The notes under the pieces were generated by a model, which was not told where the DNA came from, searched no databases, and was given only the letters and a program-made list of their open reading frames with translations. From Micropterix aruncella (Eukaryota; Arthropoda; Insecta; Lepidoptera; Micropterigidae), in the NCBI GenBank assembly GCA_944548615.1, contig OX155957.1:27550935-27614934 (forward strand): 64,000 bases of DNA, written 5' to 3'. Shown piece after piece: positions 11,830 to 23,047 of the stretch. The number at the start of each line of letters is the position of its first letter. Positions within the stretch are counted from its first letter, which is position 1. The translations under genes were made by a program, and so were the position numbers.

Positions 11830-13248
11830 AACAACATTTTTTTTTAAATAGATAAGAATAAAAAAATAGCGAAATATAAATAAAATAGTAAAATTAATGT
11901 TGACATTTTAAATATTTAATAAAATATAACCATAAAGGTAAAATTACTACAGGATCAGAAACGTTACAGCCTGACATATAATTGCTGCTGGTTGAGATGT
12001 CTGATACAGCTCTTGGACTGTTCCAGGGAAGGTGCGAAGTAAGCCTTCGATATGTGCCCAGTCGATATGTGCCTTCAATATGTGGTCCATTATGGTACTT
12101 TCTGTTCAGGAAAAATCCTGGCACGCCCTGTGATTGATAGGAAATAAGACTGTTACTGTCTGGGTTAAAATTTTCTCATATCTGCCTACAAGCGAAAGTT
12201 ACATCGAAATGTTCCTCATCCAGCTCCATAGCAAGTGCTTATGTAAAGGCTATCGGGCTCTTAAATTGATGTTAAGTACCATCTAGACTGTTTTTCGTAT
12301 TCCATTTCTACAAGTGCCATGGTGGATGGGTCTTGTTCTTCGCAATTTTAAAGACTTTTCGTCGCAATTTCGAAGATGTTTTTTCAGCATTGGCTTCTAA
12401 TTCGAAGAATATGCGCGCCGATTATCGTAAGTAATCGTTAAATAATATCTATATTTTTTCCTGAAAATCATTTATCAATAATTTTTGTTGGTATTATTAA
12501 TATATATGATATATGTTGCCTTGTATTATATATTTTACATCCTTGTATGATAAAAAACCTTGTATATTTCTATATTTTAAACCAAACGAAAACGTGGCAA
12601 TAATTATCAGCGTGCGGTGACGAGATGACAACGGGCGAGCGAAAGAGTGACCGAGCTGTCAAAATTAGGACCCCGCTTCGGAACAGCCATAGACAAAAGG
12701 GTTTTTTTTAAAGATTTAAGACTGTTTGTTAATGTTGATGAAACGGAATACCAACAAAATAACGAAGGTGCTTAAGTCCCCATCATTTTTAGCACCAGCT
12801 TAGTTTAGGCCTGTGATAAACAGAATACGGGCCACTTTAGCTTTAACCGAGGTTGGAGTAACCGGCCCTTAGTACTCGGAAGTTTGTCGCAAAGTTTCAG
12901 CACACGATTTTCTAAGAGAATGGTGGAATATACTCGCATCATCCGTGTAACTATATAGTCACGATTGCGTTTCTTTATGAATCAAAATTGGAAATTAGTT
13001 CATGTGAACGAGACAGAGCAATACCTACTTTAGATGGGAATGTCAAATGAGCCTTTGTCACTTTTCCGCATTAAAGCTACATACCGAAAATAAAGCGGCG
13101 GATTCTAAGACCGCACGAAAGGTGTTGAAATTTATTCGGGTGGCTATAAGTTCCGCAGATAGTTTTAATGCGGAAAAGTTAACCATCATTCATTTAATAC
13201 TTCGCTTTAATGTATTGCTCTATCTCGTTCGCATAAACTAATTTTCAA
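11830..13248. other. unassigned DNA
   Basis: I see no convincing gene. Short ORFs at 11894-12124 and 13047-13241 have no recognisable motif and look random. The stretch 12600-12900 is slightly richer in GC. Confidence 0.4.
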
Positions 13249-14246
13249 TCTACACTAATTGTAAATACAATATAAAGAAGTAATATTTGTACGTTTGTAA
13301 GTTTGTATGTAGGAATTAATCTCCAAAACTACTCATCCGATTTCAAAAATTCTTGCACTTATGGAATGCTTTACTATTTATAAGCTATATTTTATTGTGG
13401 TAGATATTGTTTTTGAATACGAAATCATGATATTTGTAAATCAAAAGGAGCTGTTAAGATGCTTTATCGACGTGCGCTGTCGAAACGGTTTTGATGTATG
13501 TAAAAATAATATATGACAAAAATATCGGCCTCAGAAAGATCTATAAAAAATCAGCAACAGCCTATGTTTAGGCTACAATAACTGCATTTGTTATAAATAG
13601 GATAAAAACGAATTCACCACATGAAGTTTGTAGCTCCCGACGTTTCGGCGACGTTACAGCTGCCGTTGTCTAGGGTAGACTGTCTACCCTAGACAGTCTG
13701 CCCTAATACCCAGTCTAGAACGGCGGCTGCAACGTCGCCGAAACGTCGGGTGCTACAAACTTCACACGATAAATTTGTTTTTATCCTATTTATAATGTCA
13801 ACCAACCGCGATAGTCTTCGATTTCAACTGCTTTTGTGTCTCAAAAATTTAAGAAAAATAAGTAGGCAGGGTTCGTTGAAGCCATTAGCAATAAAATAAG
13901 AATCCTTATCAAAATGAATTAATCCATTATCACGGGTGGTTAATAAAGATAAAATTTTCCATTCACTATAAGTTTTTAGGTGGTAAGGTTATAGAGATAT
14001 CATGATATTAGTAACGCGTGCAAGCACCTCGAAGCGGGCAAATGTGGGCGGCTGCTTGCCCAGCAAGTTCAACGTTCAGCGGAATGCGGCGCGGTTGGCG
14101 AGGTACAAGATGCGTACGTCTACGAGATAGGTAGTGTGCATCTGAGGGTGGACGTCTTGAATTATATATCTAAAGGTAACGTCTAAAAAGGCAAATAATC
14201 GCCAAGCCGAAACTTTACGCGAAGCGAAGACGCGGGCAACAGCTAG
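13249..14246 (+). mobile_element. Helitron carrying a nested Penelope terminal repeat pair
   Basis: It starts TCTACACTAATTGTAAATAC after an A and ends AGACGCGGGCAACAGCTAG before a T, matching Helitron rules. The left part up to about 13588 is collinear with the reverse of 37985-38346. The 13590-13826 segment is foreign (see the separate entry) and the rest runs to the 3' end. Without the insert the element is about 760 bp, non-autonomous and without helicase. The join of left and right parts into one element is inferred from the end types. Confidence 0.65.
13590..13826. repeat. inverted pair of Penelope-like terminal repeats
   Basis: Two arms of about 90 bp face each other. The left arm opens TTATAAATAGGATAAAAACG, and the right arm ends with the corresponding TTTTTATCCTATTTATAA. 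Each carries CCGACGTTTCGGCGACGTT or its complement. The centre holds the perfect palindrome GTCTAGGGTAGAC-T-GTCTACCCTAGAC. The tail CAACCGCGATAGTCTTCGAT also ends the Penelope-like element at 41806 and occurs at 27205 and 61505, which links these repeats to that element. The segment CGGCG-loop-CGCCGAAACGTC (13721-13747) resembles the stem II/GAAAC part of hammerhead ribozymes known in Penelope elements, but the CTGATGA core is degenerate. Confidence 0.6.
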
Positions 14247-14430
14247 TTTTGTATAAAATCGTAATAACAAAATGGTAATGTAAGAATCAATCCAATATTT
14301 TTTTCACGTATCGTCCGCGTAGCTATATAATCACGTAGGTAATACGAGTTATTGTTGACTTAACACTACATCATTATCATAGCAGTATGACTTACGCAAG
14401 CTGTGGAGTCGACCACAATCTCATCATAAT
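14247..14430. other. unassigned DNA
   Basis: I see nothing recognisable between the Helitron 3' end and the GC-richer block. Confidence 0.4.
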
Positions 14431-14770
14431 TTCGATTCGTTCGGATATCGTTCAATCTCTGCCCAGTCATTCGCGTAATCCTTCGAGGGTCGCGCTATCG
14501 GGCGGCGACTAATTTGGTGCGAAGTCACGTCGGTATTTATAATTTCCCCGGGGCCCGCAGCGCCCGATCGGAACTTTCGTCCCTCCGATAAGTGTCGACC
14601 TTTCGCGCGTGATGGGAAAAACTTGGCAATTTCTTTCTGGCGCCTCGCCTACAAACCAATTTGCGACTCCGCCTCGACTCCCGTCCGCCGGCTTATCGAA
14701 CCTCCTCGACTTTGGCCGTAAACCTTAAACAAGTACGCGCGCGAGCGGAAAATCTCCAATAATATGAATA
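14431..14770. other. unique GC-rich block
   Basis: About 340 bp of clearly higher GC and many CpGs (for example CCCCGGGGCCCGCAGCGCCC) differ from the AT-rich surroundings. No long ORF with a recognisable product and no similarity to the repeats in this window are seen. It could be a conserved non-coding element, a CpG-rich promoter or an unrecognised repeat. Confidence 0.3.
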
Positions 14771-15010
14771 ATTTAAATATGTGGATTAAGGGTTGATAGT
14801 ACTGAAGATACGAGAGTACTGGAGTAAATCTTTAAGTACCTATTACAAAACACGCCATTAACGTACGTTTGCATCTACCGACTAATTGCGTGCCAGACAA
14901 GACTTAAAGAATGAAGAAGTGTATACAATGATGACGATGATATTAGGTAATAAAAAACTATCGTAGATCTAATCTACGCAGTAGGATTCATACAACTAGA
15001 GTTGTCAACT

Positions 15011-15365
15011 ACAACTGGCGAACCCGTTACTCTAGGAAGTTTTAACGAAATTGGATCGTTCTATCTCCCGTGAAGTGAGCGCAGAAGACTTATGTCAAAA
15101 ACAGTCCACCGTCAAGCTCCGCCACATGCCCGTAAGAGGCCAACGCCTTTTCAACGCCAACACTCACGCCCTTTCTTCCAGTTGCGACCAGATTACTCCG
15201 GTCTCTCGACTGGTTACGAGTTCGAGGTCGCTTGCGCGGTTCTCTCCCTTACGCAGCGGTGAAACGGTGTCAACCAAATCTAACGCTGACCACGGCATTC
15301 TTTGCCCGGCTGTTCACCCTGAATCAGGTAGCCGATGCAATGGTCGTTTCAAGAGCAGTCGCAAT
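15011..15365 (-). repeat. repeat family G, partial, minus strand
   Basis: Reversed, it matches the right two-thirds of the plus-strand copies at 24364, 44046 and 56085. It has GTCAACTACAACTGGCGAAC, then the block equal to TAAGGGAGAGGACCGCGCAAGCG (shown here as its complement), and ends at AGAGCAGTCGC. One strand is open for 125 codons, but no protein family is recognisable. Confidence 0.75.
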
Positions 15366-15369
15366 ATAA

Positions 15370-16139
15370 AGGAAAAAAATAAATTTTGTATATTATTAAA
15401 CACGATTTTACTAATATACTGTATATAATATAATAAAGTCAATACGTACTAAAAAGTAAATTTCAAATTAAAAAAGTAGCGATAAATATTTTATTTGTTT
15501 ATTTAAAATCACCGTTCGTTGGTCATTTGCAATATTTTTTAAAAATATACGATATATTTTTTAATAATGTTTTTTTTTTCAATAATAAGATTTTGATGTC
15601 TCAATAAAAAAAATATGTAGTTTATAAAATATTATTATTACAAAATTTATATTAAAAAAACACATAAGACACATACATTCGTCCCATGGTCCTTAAAGGT
15701 TTAAAAGAGTAGCACAAGAAATTTGTTTTTTTAGTTAAACTACTATTGTTTTCGTGCCTCGTCCTCTCTAAGCGTCCCAGTTGCAAAAGGCGTAAAATTC
15801 ATATAATTTCTCTGAAAAACGGTTCTTTACAAATTAACTACAATAAAAAGAGCCAATCGCGACTCTGGAGCCGGAAAACTCGAGAGATGCAATGAAAAAC
15901 GTAAGCCATTCGAAACCGACGACAAACAACAGCAAACTAATTAAAACTTCAAGAGCGCGCAACGTCTAAGAAAAGCACTTTGAGCGACCTAATATTCGCG
16001 GACCTTTGAGAGTACCACGCTGGAAAGCGGAGTTTAGAGCCATAATGTTGCCAAGGTTTTCAGGGGAGATAAAGGGTAGCACAGTTGATTCGAATTCAAA
16101 TTTAGGTTTCATTATTCAATCTAAAAAGTTACATTTATT
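15370..16139. other. unassigned AT-rich DNA
   Basis: Poly-A/T-rich intergenic sequence; no gene seen. Confidence 0.5.
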
Positions 16140-16692
16140 TATGTAACAAAGCCATCCTAACTAGGCCTCGCCTGTACCACAGTATACCGAGAGAACAGTG
16201 GATGCACTCCCGAGCGACAGGGCATCGCGGGGATAGGGTGCGAGGGAAGTTAGCAATCGGCTGTGCACTCTGTCTAATTACTGAAGGAGTATGGAGACTA
16301 TGGAAGTATACTGTCTCCTAAGCTGCTGGGGTGGATGTCGACCTTTCGTCGACCACTCTTGATATGACCAATTGGCTACTTGATCCTGAATTCAGAGCCA
16401 ATGGTCCGCGATGGATTCAAACTGAATGACCGCTGAATATACGGCAGGTAGAGGCCGCGCAAGCGACTTCGGATTCGTAACCAGAAGGGAGGTCGAAGGC
16501 ATCCTAATGATTAATTCCTGACGGAGATATCCTCCCAAAACTGGTAGCCAGGCGGGTGAGGCGGCCCACTGGGTTACCTTCCTAGTGCCTCGCCGTAGGG
16601 CGTTGGAGTCTGGCGGGTTCGTGGCTTTGCTGGACTGTAGGTTTGTACCGTCCCAAAATCTTCTATGTTCACCTTGCGGGAGGTGAAGGGTT
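16140..16692 (+). repeat. repeat family G, divergent copy
   Basis: This plus-strand copy is closest to the one at 60415-61105. Shared blocks are GGCTGTGCACTCTG.CTAATT, ATACTGTCTCCTAAGC, AGGCCGC..AAGCGACTTCGG and GACGGAGATATCCT, then the CGCCGTA.GGCGTTGG type segment. It ends at GGTTCGTTTC, before an ATTTTATTTATT run. Confidence 0.7.
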
Positions 16693-17735
16693 CGTTTCAT
16701 TTTATTTTATTTATTTATTTAGGTAAGGTAACATCATGGACTTATATTATAATAAGCATAATTCCTCAAAAAGCATTCTTATGCGTGCTAATAATATGAA
16801 AATTATTTGTTAGGTTATATATTATATTGTATTACTGTAAAATTATATTGTATTACTTAGGTTATATATTAATATTTTAAAGTAATATGATATTAGTAGT
16901 TAAACACCTTTATTTAAACACCTTTAACATGTAGACGATGTATAAATTAACATGTATAAATATTTAGATACATGAATAGCGATATACATATGTCAGAGCA
17001 GCGGGGGGGGGGGGGGGGAGGGGGTCCTGTAAGTAACCGTTAATAACGATTTCTGAGCTTTAACACTAGACGATTTTACTAGACATTCTCAGTAGACCGT
17101 TTTTCAAAAGAAATTTTTCGAAGCGGTATCGCGTGCGTGATCCATCATTAATTTCTAGGTGTAAGATTTTAATTTAAGATTTTTCCCTATATTGGGAGAA
17201 AATCGCCATAAAATTCAATTTCGCTTCACGTACGAAGTGAAACACATTGCAGTGAAATCCCACCATCTTGATAAGGTAAAGCCGACTCGATGCCGATAAA
17301 CCGGCCGGTAGATTTATGCGAGGAGAACACCAAAGGTATGTGTCTACGGGGAGCCAGTTAGTGAAACTGCTGAATCCCAAAAACGGTTCTCCCGGTTAAA
17401 AGAACGGGAAACTGAATGGCCGCTTCGGCCGCCTGGATTTATTGCGAGAATGCGACACGGGAGCACAGGAGTCTAAGAGGAGGGCGTATTCTGCAAGTTG
17501 TTCGAAAAGCAAGACGAGAAAGACGAACACTCAAGGTCAGAGGTCGACAAACCGTATCTTTGACCTGAAAAATTGCGGCTCTTCTCTTGCTCCAAAACCG
17601 AGCTAACTTTGTTTGTTTGTTTTTTTATACTCTTTATAGTGAATTTTCACAAGTTTATTATCATAAGACAAGCAACCCTACTATGTTGTGTTTATATGTA
17701 CCTACCTATGCCAGCGGGTAACATGTGTGCGGGTA
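16693..17735. other. unassigned DNA with a poly-G tract
   Basis: A run of 16 G lies at 17003-17018, followed by A and more G. ORFs at 17174-17380 and 17573-17830 have no recognisable motif. No gene seen. Confidence 0.5.
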
Positions 17736-17737
17736 AC

Positions 17738-17880
17738 GTTCGATCGATACAATTGAAAATGCGATTTCGTAAATTTTATCATAGCGGAAAATGGTTACCA
17801 ACCGGAAATCGAACCCGGAACCTTATATAGTAAGATCAGGCGACTTAGCCACTATGTCGAGGAATCGCTAAGCTTTAACC
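17738..17880 (-). repeat. tRNA-derived SINE fragment
   Basis: The minus strand reads CATAGTGGCTAAGTCGCCTG, then a gap, then CCGGGTTCGATTTCCGG. The first matches a pol III A box (TGGCNNAGTNG) and the second a B box (GGTTCGANTCC) inside a perfect T-arm-like stem, spaced as in a tRNA. No matching acceptor stem is seen, so it is a SINE head or pseudo-tRNA rather than a working tRNA gene. A second partial copy of the A-box region is at about 53165-53205. Confidence 0.5.
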
Positions 17881-17987
17881 AAGAGTACGCAATATTTGCG
17901 ACTTGTAGTCGCCGCATGAAACAAGCGCAACTAAAGCAGCCCTATGTGTCTCATGAGTATAAGCCCTATGGGTTTTATGATGACGTC

Positions 17988-18570
17988 TTTTTTTTAAATA
18001 TATTTTTATTCAGAGAACAAATATCTCGCCAAACTGGTATATAGTTTGTTGGCGAGACAAACTCTTATTTTTCTAGTCTTACACTTCTAATTTTGTGATA
18101 CAAAGACATTAATAATATAAAAACAATGCACAGCAGTTTTACTACTGGTCTTACTACAGGCTTAAGTTAGGTCAGTATTACTAAAAGCTTAAATTATAGA
18201 AACGTATAACAAAATTTACTTATGACCACTAATTTCACTATAAACGTCCAACAGGTCGCTTTATAATCTCTTTTTAAACATCTGTTTTCTCACGCTTACA
18301 CAGTCTTCCTCAGATACAATAGTATTAAAGATTCTTGGAATGAGGTACTTTAACGTCCTTTCACCATAGTAGTTGTTCGCTCTTGGTTCTTCAAATCTTT
18401 TACGGACTTTTTCTTTAACATTCCTATTGTACTGTATTGGTATTTTAAATTCTGAATTTCTAAAATGCTCCATTGCTAGTAAGTATGTATTTTTTTCATG
18501 TATAGGTAATATATCGCATCGCTTAAACAACAAGTTATAGTTCTTTTTACATTGTCTGCACCCTACCATC
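17988..18570 (-). pseudogene. LINE family K, 3' end with ORF2 C-terminus
   Basis: On the minus strand the C-terminal 102 residues of a LINE ORF2 are open (18569-18261), including KYLIPRIFNTI and MFKKRL. A 3' UTR of about 270 bp follows, ending in a short poly(A) seen as T at 17988-17995. The UTR contains AACTGGTATATAGTTTGTTGGCGAG. The same UTR recurs at 31990-32235 and 40642-40970, always on the minus strand. The copy is 5'-truncated. The clade is uncertain, probably Jockey- or CR1-like. Confidence 0.75.
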
Positions 18571-18950
18571 GAGAACAGCTGACCGCTTAGGGAAATACAC
18601 GCAAGAGTGCGCCTTGTTGCCCCCTCCCATGTTTTTGTTTTTTTTTTTTGAGTGCTTGCGTTTGCCGGAAAGTAATGTCGAGATATAGCAAAAACCTAAA
18701 AACAACTAAAATCGTATATAGGCTAGTTATTAGTAAAAAAATATCCAAATAATTAACTATACATTCCAAAAGAATACCTCAACAGCTCGATATATTGTAG
18801 GAAGTATATATCTATGCAGAGATTGGTATTTACGAGTAATATTATTTTTTATTTGCACAGCCATTTTTTCCCATTTCAAACATATTATTTCACCAGGTTT
18901 TCGCAAATCTCTTTAACGTTGAAAAAACTACATTTTTCAAGATATCGATA
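18571..18950. other. unassigned AT-rich DNA
   Basis: No gene or repeat recognised. Confidence 0.45.
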
Positions 18951-18954
18951 TTAT

Positions 18955-19460
18955 TACACGACTGTCCAACAAAAAAAGGAGAGTAACGTGTTTAGGGTTC
19001 ATCTATGTATGTTTACCGTTTCTTTGTTCCACCATAATTTCTAAACACTTGAGCCGATTTCGAAGTGTGTGGTATTGTTAGAATCGTTATGTCATCCCGA
19101 GTGTCATAGGTACCTTAACTGTCCAAATATCAAGTACAGTCCGCGCGCGAGCTCCGAAGAATCGGGGGTTGGGAAAGCGGCCGGATTACGCCGCCCTCGA
19201 CCGTCACTTCATACCACGCACTCTAGTACTAAGAGAGCGCCGGGTGTGGAGCGACGGTCGGGGGCGGCGTAATACGCCCTCTTCAAATGTCAATAAATGT
19301 ACGTAAATATATCGTTTTTAGTGTTAAATGAAAGGTTTGATTAAGTACATTCCGGAAATATCCATCTATCTATATGGTTGAATACAAAAACCAAAAATGT
19401 TTCATTAGAAAGCCGTAATAAAAATAATTATAAATAGAATAGTTAAGTTTCTGTAAAAGC
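18955..19460 (+). repeat. repeat family C with GC-rich insert
   Basis: The family C unit (CGACTGTCCAACAAAAAAAGG ... GAAAGGTTTGATTAAGTAC) is collinear with the 4430 copy, except for about 145 bp of GC-rich DNA at 19137-19281 placed after CAAATATCAAGTA. Confidence 0.75.
19137..19281. mobile_element. GC-rich hairpin insert in repeat C
   Basis: This insert is absent from the other family C copies. It holds a 20-bp inverted repeat with one mismatch: TTACGCCGCCCTCGACCGTC at 19186-19205 and GACGGTCGGGGGCGGCGTAA at 19253-19272, with a 47-base loop. No target duplication could be defined with confidence. Confidence 0.5.
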
Positions 19461-19510
19461 AGTCGTGTTTTTTATTTTTTTATATATTTACTTGTTTTAG
19501 TATTTTTGGC

Positions 19511-19677
<167 letters not shown>

Positions 19678-19679
19678 TG

Positions 19680-21030
19680 TTTGTCACACATCGTAATATT
19701 TCGTAGTCATAAAATATTGGTATAATATTTCAGTCAAAAAATTTCGTCACCTTCGACGAAAGTTCATGGGATGTAAGTACCGGTAGTCCGACCATCCCCC
19801 GTATATAATTATCATCACCCAATCAGACGAAAGTAACAACGAAATCATCCTCTATAACGTGATTCAGATTACCCGAACCGCTAGTGATCGAACTATTTGC
19901 GAGGTGCGGCCTTGTGATATATCGCCAGCGGTCTGGAGCATCGCGCGCCACGCCGGTCCGGAAGTGGCAATCACGCATGCGTGTCACGCCTCGCCAGGAA
20001 ACCCCATACATCCGCCCACACACGTTACACATAAACAAACAAATTAACATAGTATAATACACATACCATATACAAACTACACATACAAACATTTACATTC
20101 GGTCCAGATTAACGAATGCTCGATAAGAATTCACGATTACTGGATCCATAAGGCGATCGATCATTTTGAAATGGAAGGCTTGGCTAAGAGGACCGTTTTC
20201 TCAAAGTGATATATTGGATTTATTTTCCAAAATGAGTTTCTAATCGGCAAACATACACATAGCCACACAACTCTCAAGCAATTTTAATACGTTTTGTATT
20301 AAGATATGGGCAAAAATTACTAATATTTACTACAATTAAAATGAATATAAATTTGTAATTCACAGGAGTTCCGTAACGGGTTTTATATTTTAGAATGTAT
20401 AAAATGTTGTAAGTATGTACCTATACTATGTCATACTATGTGTTTTCCTTAAGTATTAAATACATAATGTAAATAATAGTTTGATGTACTTCTCTAGGAG
20501 CCAAAGACGCTAGCGTAAAGAAATTTCTAGAAAAAGATACAAAAACCTTTTTTTAATAGACGCAAAATTTGAGTTTTTTCAAAGTGACACATCATTCGTA
20601 GATAATCTTTGATTCTGTACCTTGTGAGGAAAAAAATATTACATTAGCGAAATTAATACACGGTCATATTTAGAGATAATTAATAAAGAGACCCTACTAC
20701 CAAGATTCAGAGATTTTCTTGTATAAGAGTCAAATTTTATTTGACCAATTAAAGATAATGTCAAAGCGATACATCTACTGCAAAAGTATCTCTTAGATAT
20801 TCAAGAATATATATGCGTTTAGATTTATTGATATCTTACTTAACAACTAACAATTATTTGTTTAAATTAAATGTAATTCTAATGAAACGTTTTATAAATA
20901 AAAATATTCATCCTAAAAAAAGTTGCTGATGAATCATTTAGAGACAAGTAAATATATTAAAAGTTGTCAAAACCACGACCTCCATTACAAAAAGTGAACT
21001 ACTGTATTTATAATATTTTTTTACGTTTTT
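19680..21030. other. unassigned DNA
   Basis: The segment 19780-20060 has higher GC with no recognisable coding. The rest is AT-rich. No gene seen. Confidence 0.45.
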
Positions 21031-21039
21031 TTTTAAATG

Positions 21040-21345
21040 AAATATTCGTGGTTTATGTATTTATCCATATGGATACATATATATTTTCGGAATGTACTTT
21101 ATCAGACCTTCGATATACTTATGTTAATTTATTGACATTTGGACATTTAGACAATTACTTAACTGATATATACTTGATGTTACTTGATACATAGCCATTC
21201 TAACAATACTACACACTTCTAAATTAATTCAAGCGTTTAGAAGTTATGGTGGAATAAAGAGAAGGTAAACAAACATACATGAAACCTGAACCACAGTGTA
21301 CCATGTGCCTGAACCCATTACACCCCATTTTTGTTAGGTAGTCGT
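21040..21345 (-). repeat. repeat family C, minus strand
   Basis: The reverse complement matches family C: GAATGTACTTTATCAGACCTT, GACATTTGGACATTTAGACAA, AGTTATGGTGGAATAAAG and, at the end, CCCATTTTTGTTAGGTAGTCG. Confidence 0.75.
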
Positions 21346-21349
21346 GTAA

Positions 21350-22390
21350 AAATATTTTTGCCGATAAATCGCTTAGAGAAATCTGTCCTCATTATTATGC
21401 AATATCCGACATGGAAGTTTTTAGGTTAGTCGGAGCTTCCAAATACGATACTGTGTTCGGATCTACCCCATGACGTACTTCTATATTATAATAGCATCCT
21501 AAAAAACGGTATTAAGTAAGACATGTATCATTTTTCTCTCCGATTTGTATATATTTGATTCTCCCTTATTGTTACGTTGTTTTACGAAACGAAACAATAC
21601 GTCATTTCTGCTTCGCCCTTTTTGCCAAATAATTGCCAATCCCCCCTCTCGATTCTTTCCATCCGAATGAAAATTTGTTTTCGTTTTGGGCGTCGATAGG
21701 AGGGTTGGAGAAGGTAGAAGGGTGAGGGGGGGGGGGGGTTGAGGGTGATTTCCATATAAACGCGTATGTCCGCGTTAAAGTTGACGAGGGACAAACTGGG
21801 CAGCGTTTTGGACGCGCCAAAATGGCGGATCTGTCAAGTTCGACATGACGTTCGGGGCTTTTAGCGAGGCAAATTTGCAACGGGCTATTAGTATGAATAC
21901 AGCTTTCGCGATAACCGAATTTGCCCGGTCAATAAAGCGGACGATCGCCAGTCGTTTGACAGGATGAAACAGTTTGAAATTTAATTGCTGGCATCTCGTC
22001 AAATGACTGTCCGTCTGTCTGTTAATGAAATCTATAGTCCATCTGGCATAATTTTGTGGCAATTTACAAGGGCTGAAAAGCTGGAGTGAGTTTAGAAATT
22101 AGCCATTCCAAAAATCTTTAGCCTCACAAAACAAATAATCTTATAATACGTTTTTGGTACATGTTTATAGGATCCAAAATATATAGAAACATATTTTAAA
22201 ACGTTATAAAGGCATGCATTTTTAGTATTAGTAAATTACTGTATATATGTTAGGATTTTTAAATTCTAAAAGTTTACAGTTACGACTATTGATACATTAC
22301 TAGTTAATTTAGTTATCCCTATTGTACCACTATATTAAATTTAGAAAGCTTTCAACGTTCACAAGTTTAATTTTATTAATTTACTAGTTT
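21350..22390. other. unassigned DNA
   Basis: 21590-22080 is unique and somewhat GC-richer, with a run of 12 G near 21727-21738. Short overlapping ORFs on the minus strand show no family signature. No gene called. Confidence 0.4.
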
Positions 22391-22394
22391 TTTT

Positions 22395-22925
22395 AATTGA
22401 AATTGGGGTTGGTTGTCAGTACTGAGGGAGTGAAACACAACGCGGGAGCCATGCACCCCAGGAATTTATAACGCCATCAAGTTATTCTGTCTCCCATGGA
22501 GTGAATGTGAAAGGCTTAGCGGATGAAACAATACACTGTCTAACTACACCGGCAAGAGGCCTCAGCGGGCTGACTTCGCTCCCTTACTATCGGATTTGGA
22601 CGGATTTCTCCATCCTCCAGTCTGGTTCGAGATTCGAAGTCGCTTGCGCTGCCTCTACCTGATGTTAATGGTAAGTCAGTTCGAATTTATCGCACATATT
22701 AATATCACTCGGAATCAGGTGGCCAACGGATGACTGGCATCAGGTCAACAACAACCCCCGCTGCTTAGGAAGCGTACGTTTCCATACTCGCCCCGTTATT
22801 ATCCGGAGTGCACAGCCGATTGGCTAATGCCGCACGATGTACAAACTACCCAGTACCGACAGAGGTGTTCCCCCAGATTGGAGCATCCAATTTCACCTGT
22901 CCGCGACTGGGCTTACAGCTGCAGG
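22395..22925 (-). repeat. repeat family G, minus strand
   Basis: Its complement reads GCCAATCGGCTGTGCACTCC, then GCTTCCTAAGCAGCGGGGGT and GTTGACC, and later GGCAGCGCAAGCGACTTCGA, in the same order as copies at 44046 and 60415. It is among the more diverged copies. Confidence 0.7.
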
Positions 22926-23047
22926 CAGGGTTAACAGCGTCCTTTGAGCATCATCATCGGCACCGATAAATCAGAATCGAAGAAAAAATAACCTTGTGCG
23001 GATAACAGCTTTTCAACGACGGTTTGTTGTGTTTCCTGATGCCAAAG

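Noticed and set aside
17738..17880. Functional tRNA gene
   Set aside because: A and B boxes and a T-arm are present, but no paired acceptor stem is seen; it fits a SINE head.
21582..22062. Overlapping minus-strand ORFs
   Set aside because: Low-complexity proline run from a G tract and no coherent motif.
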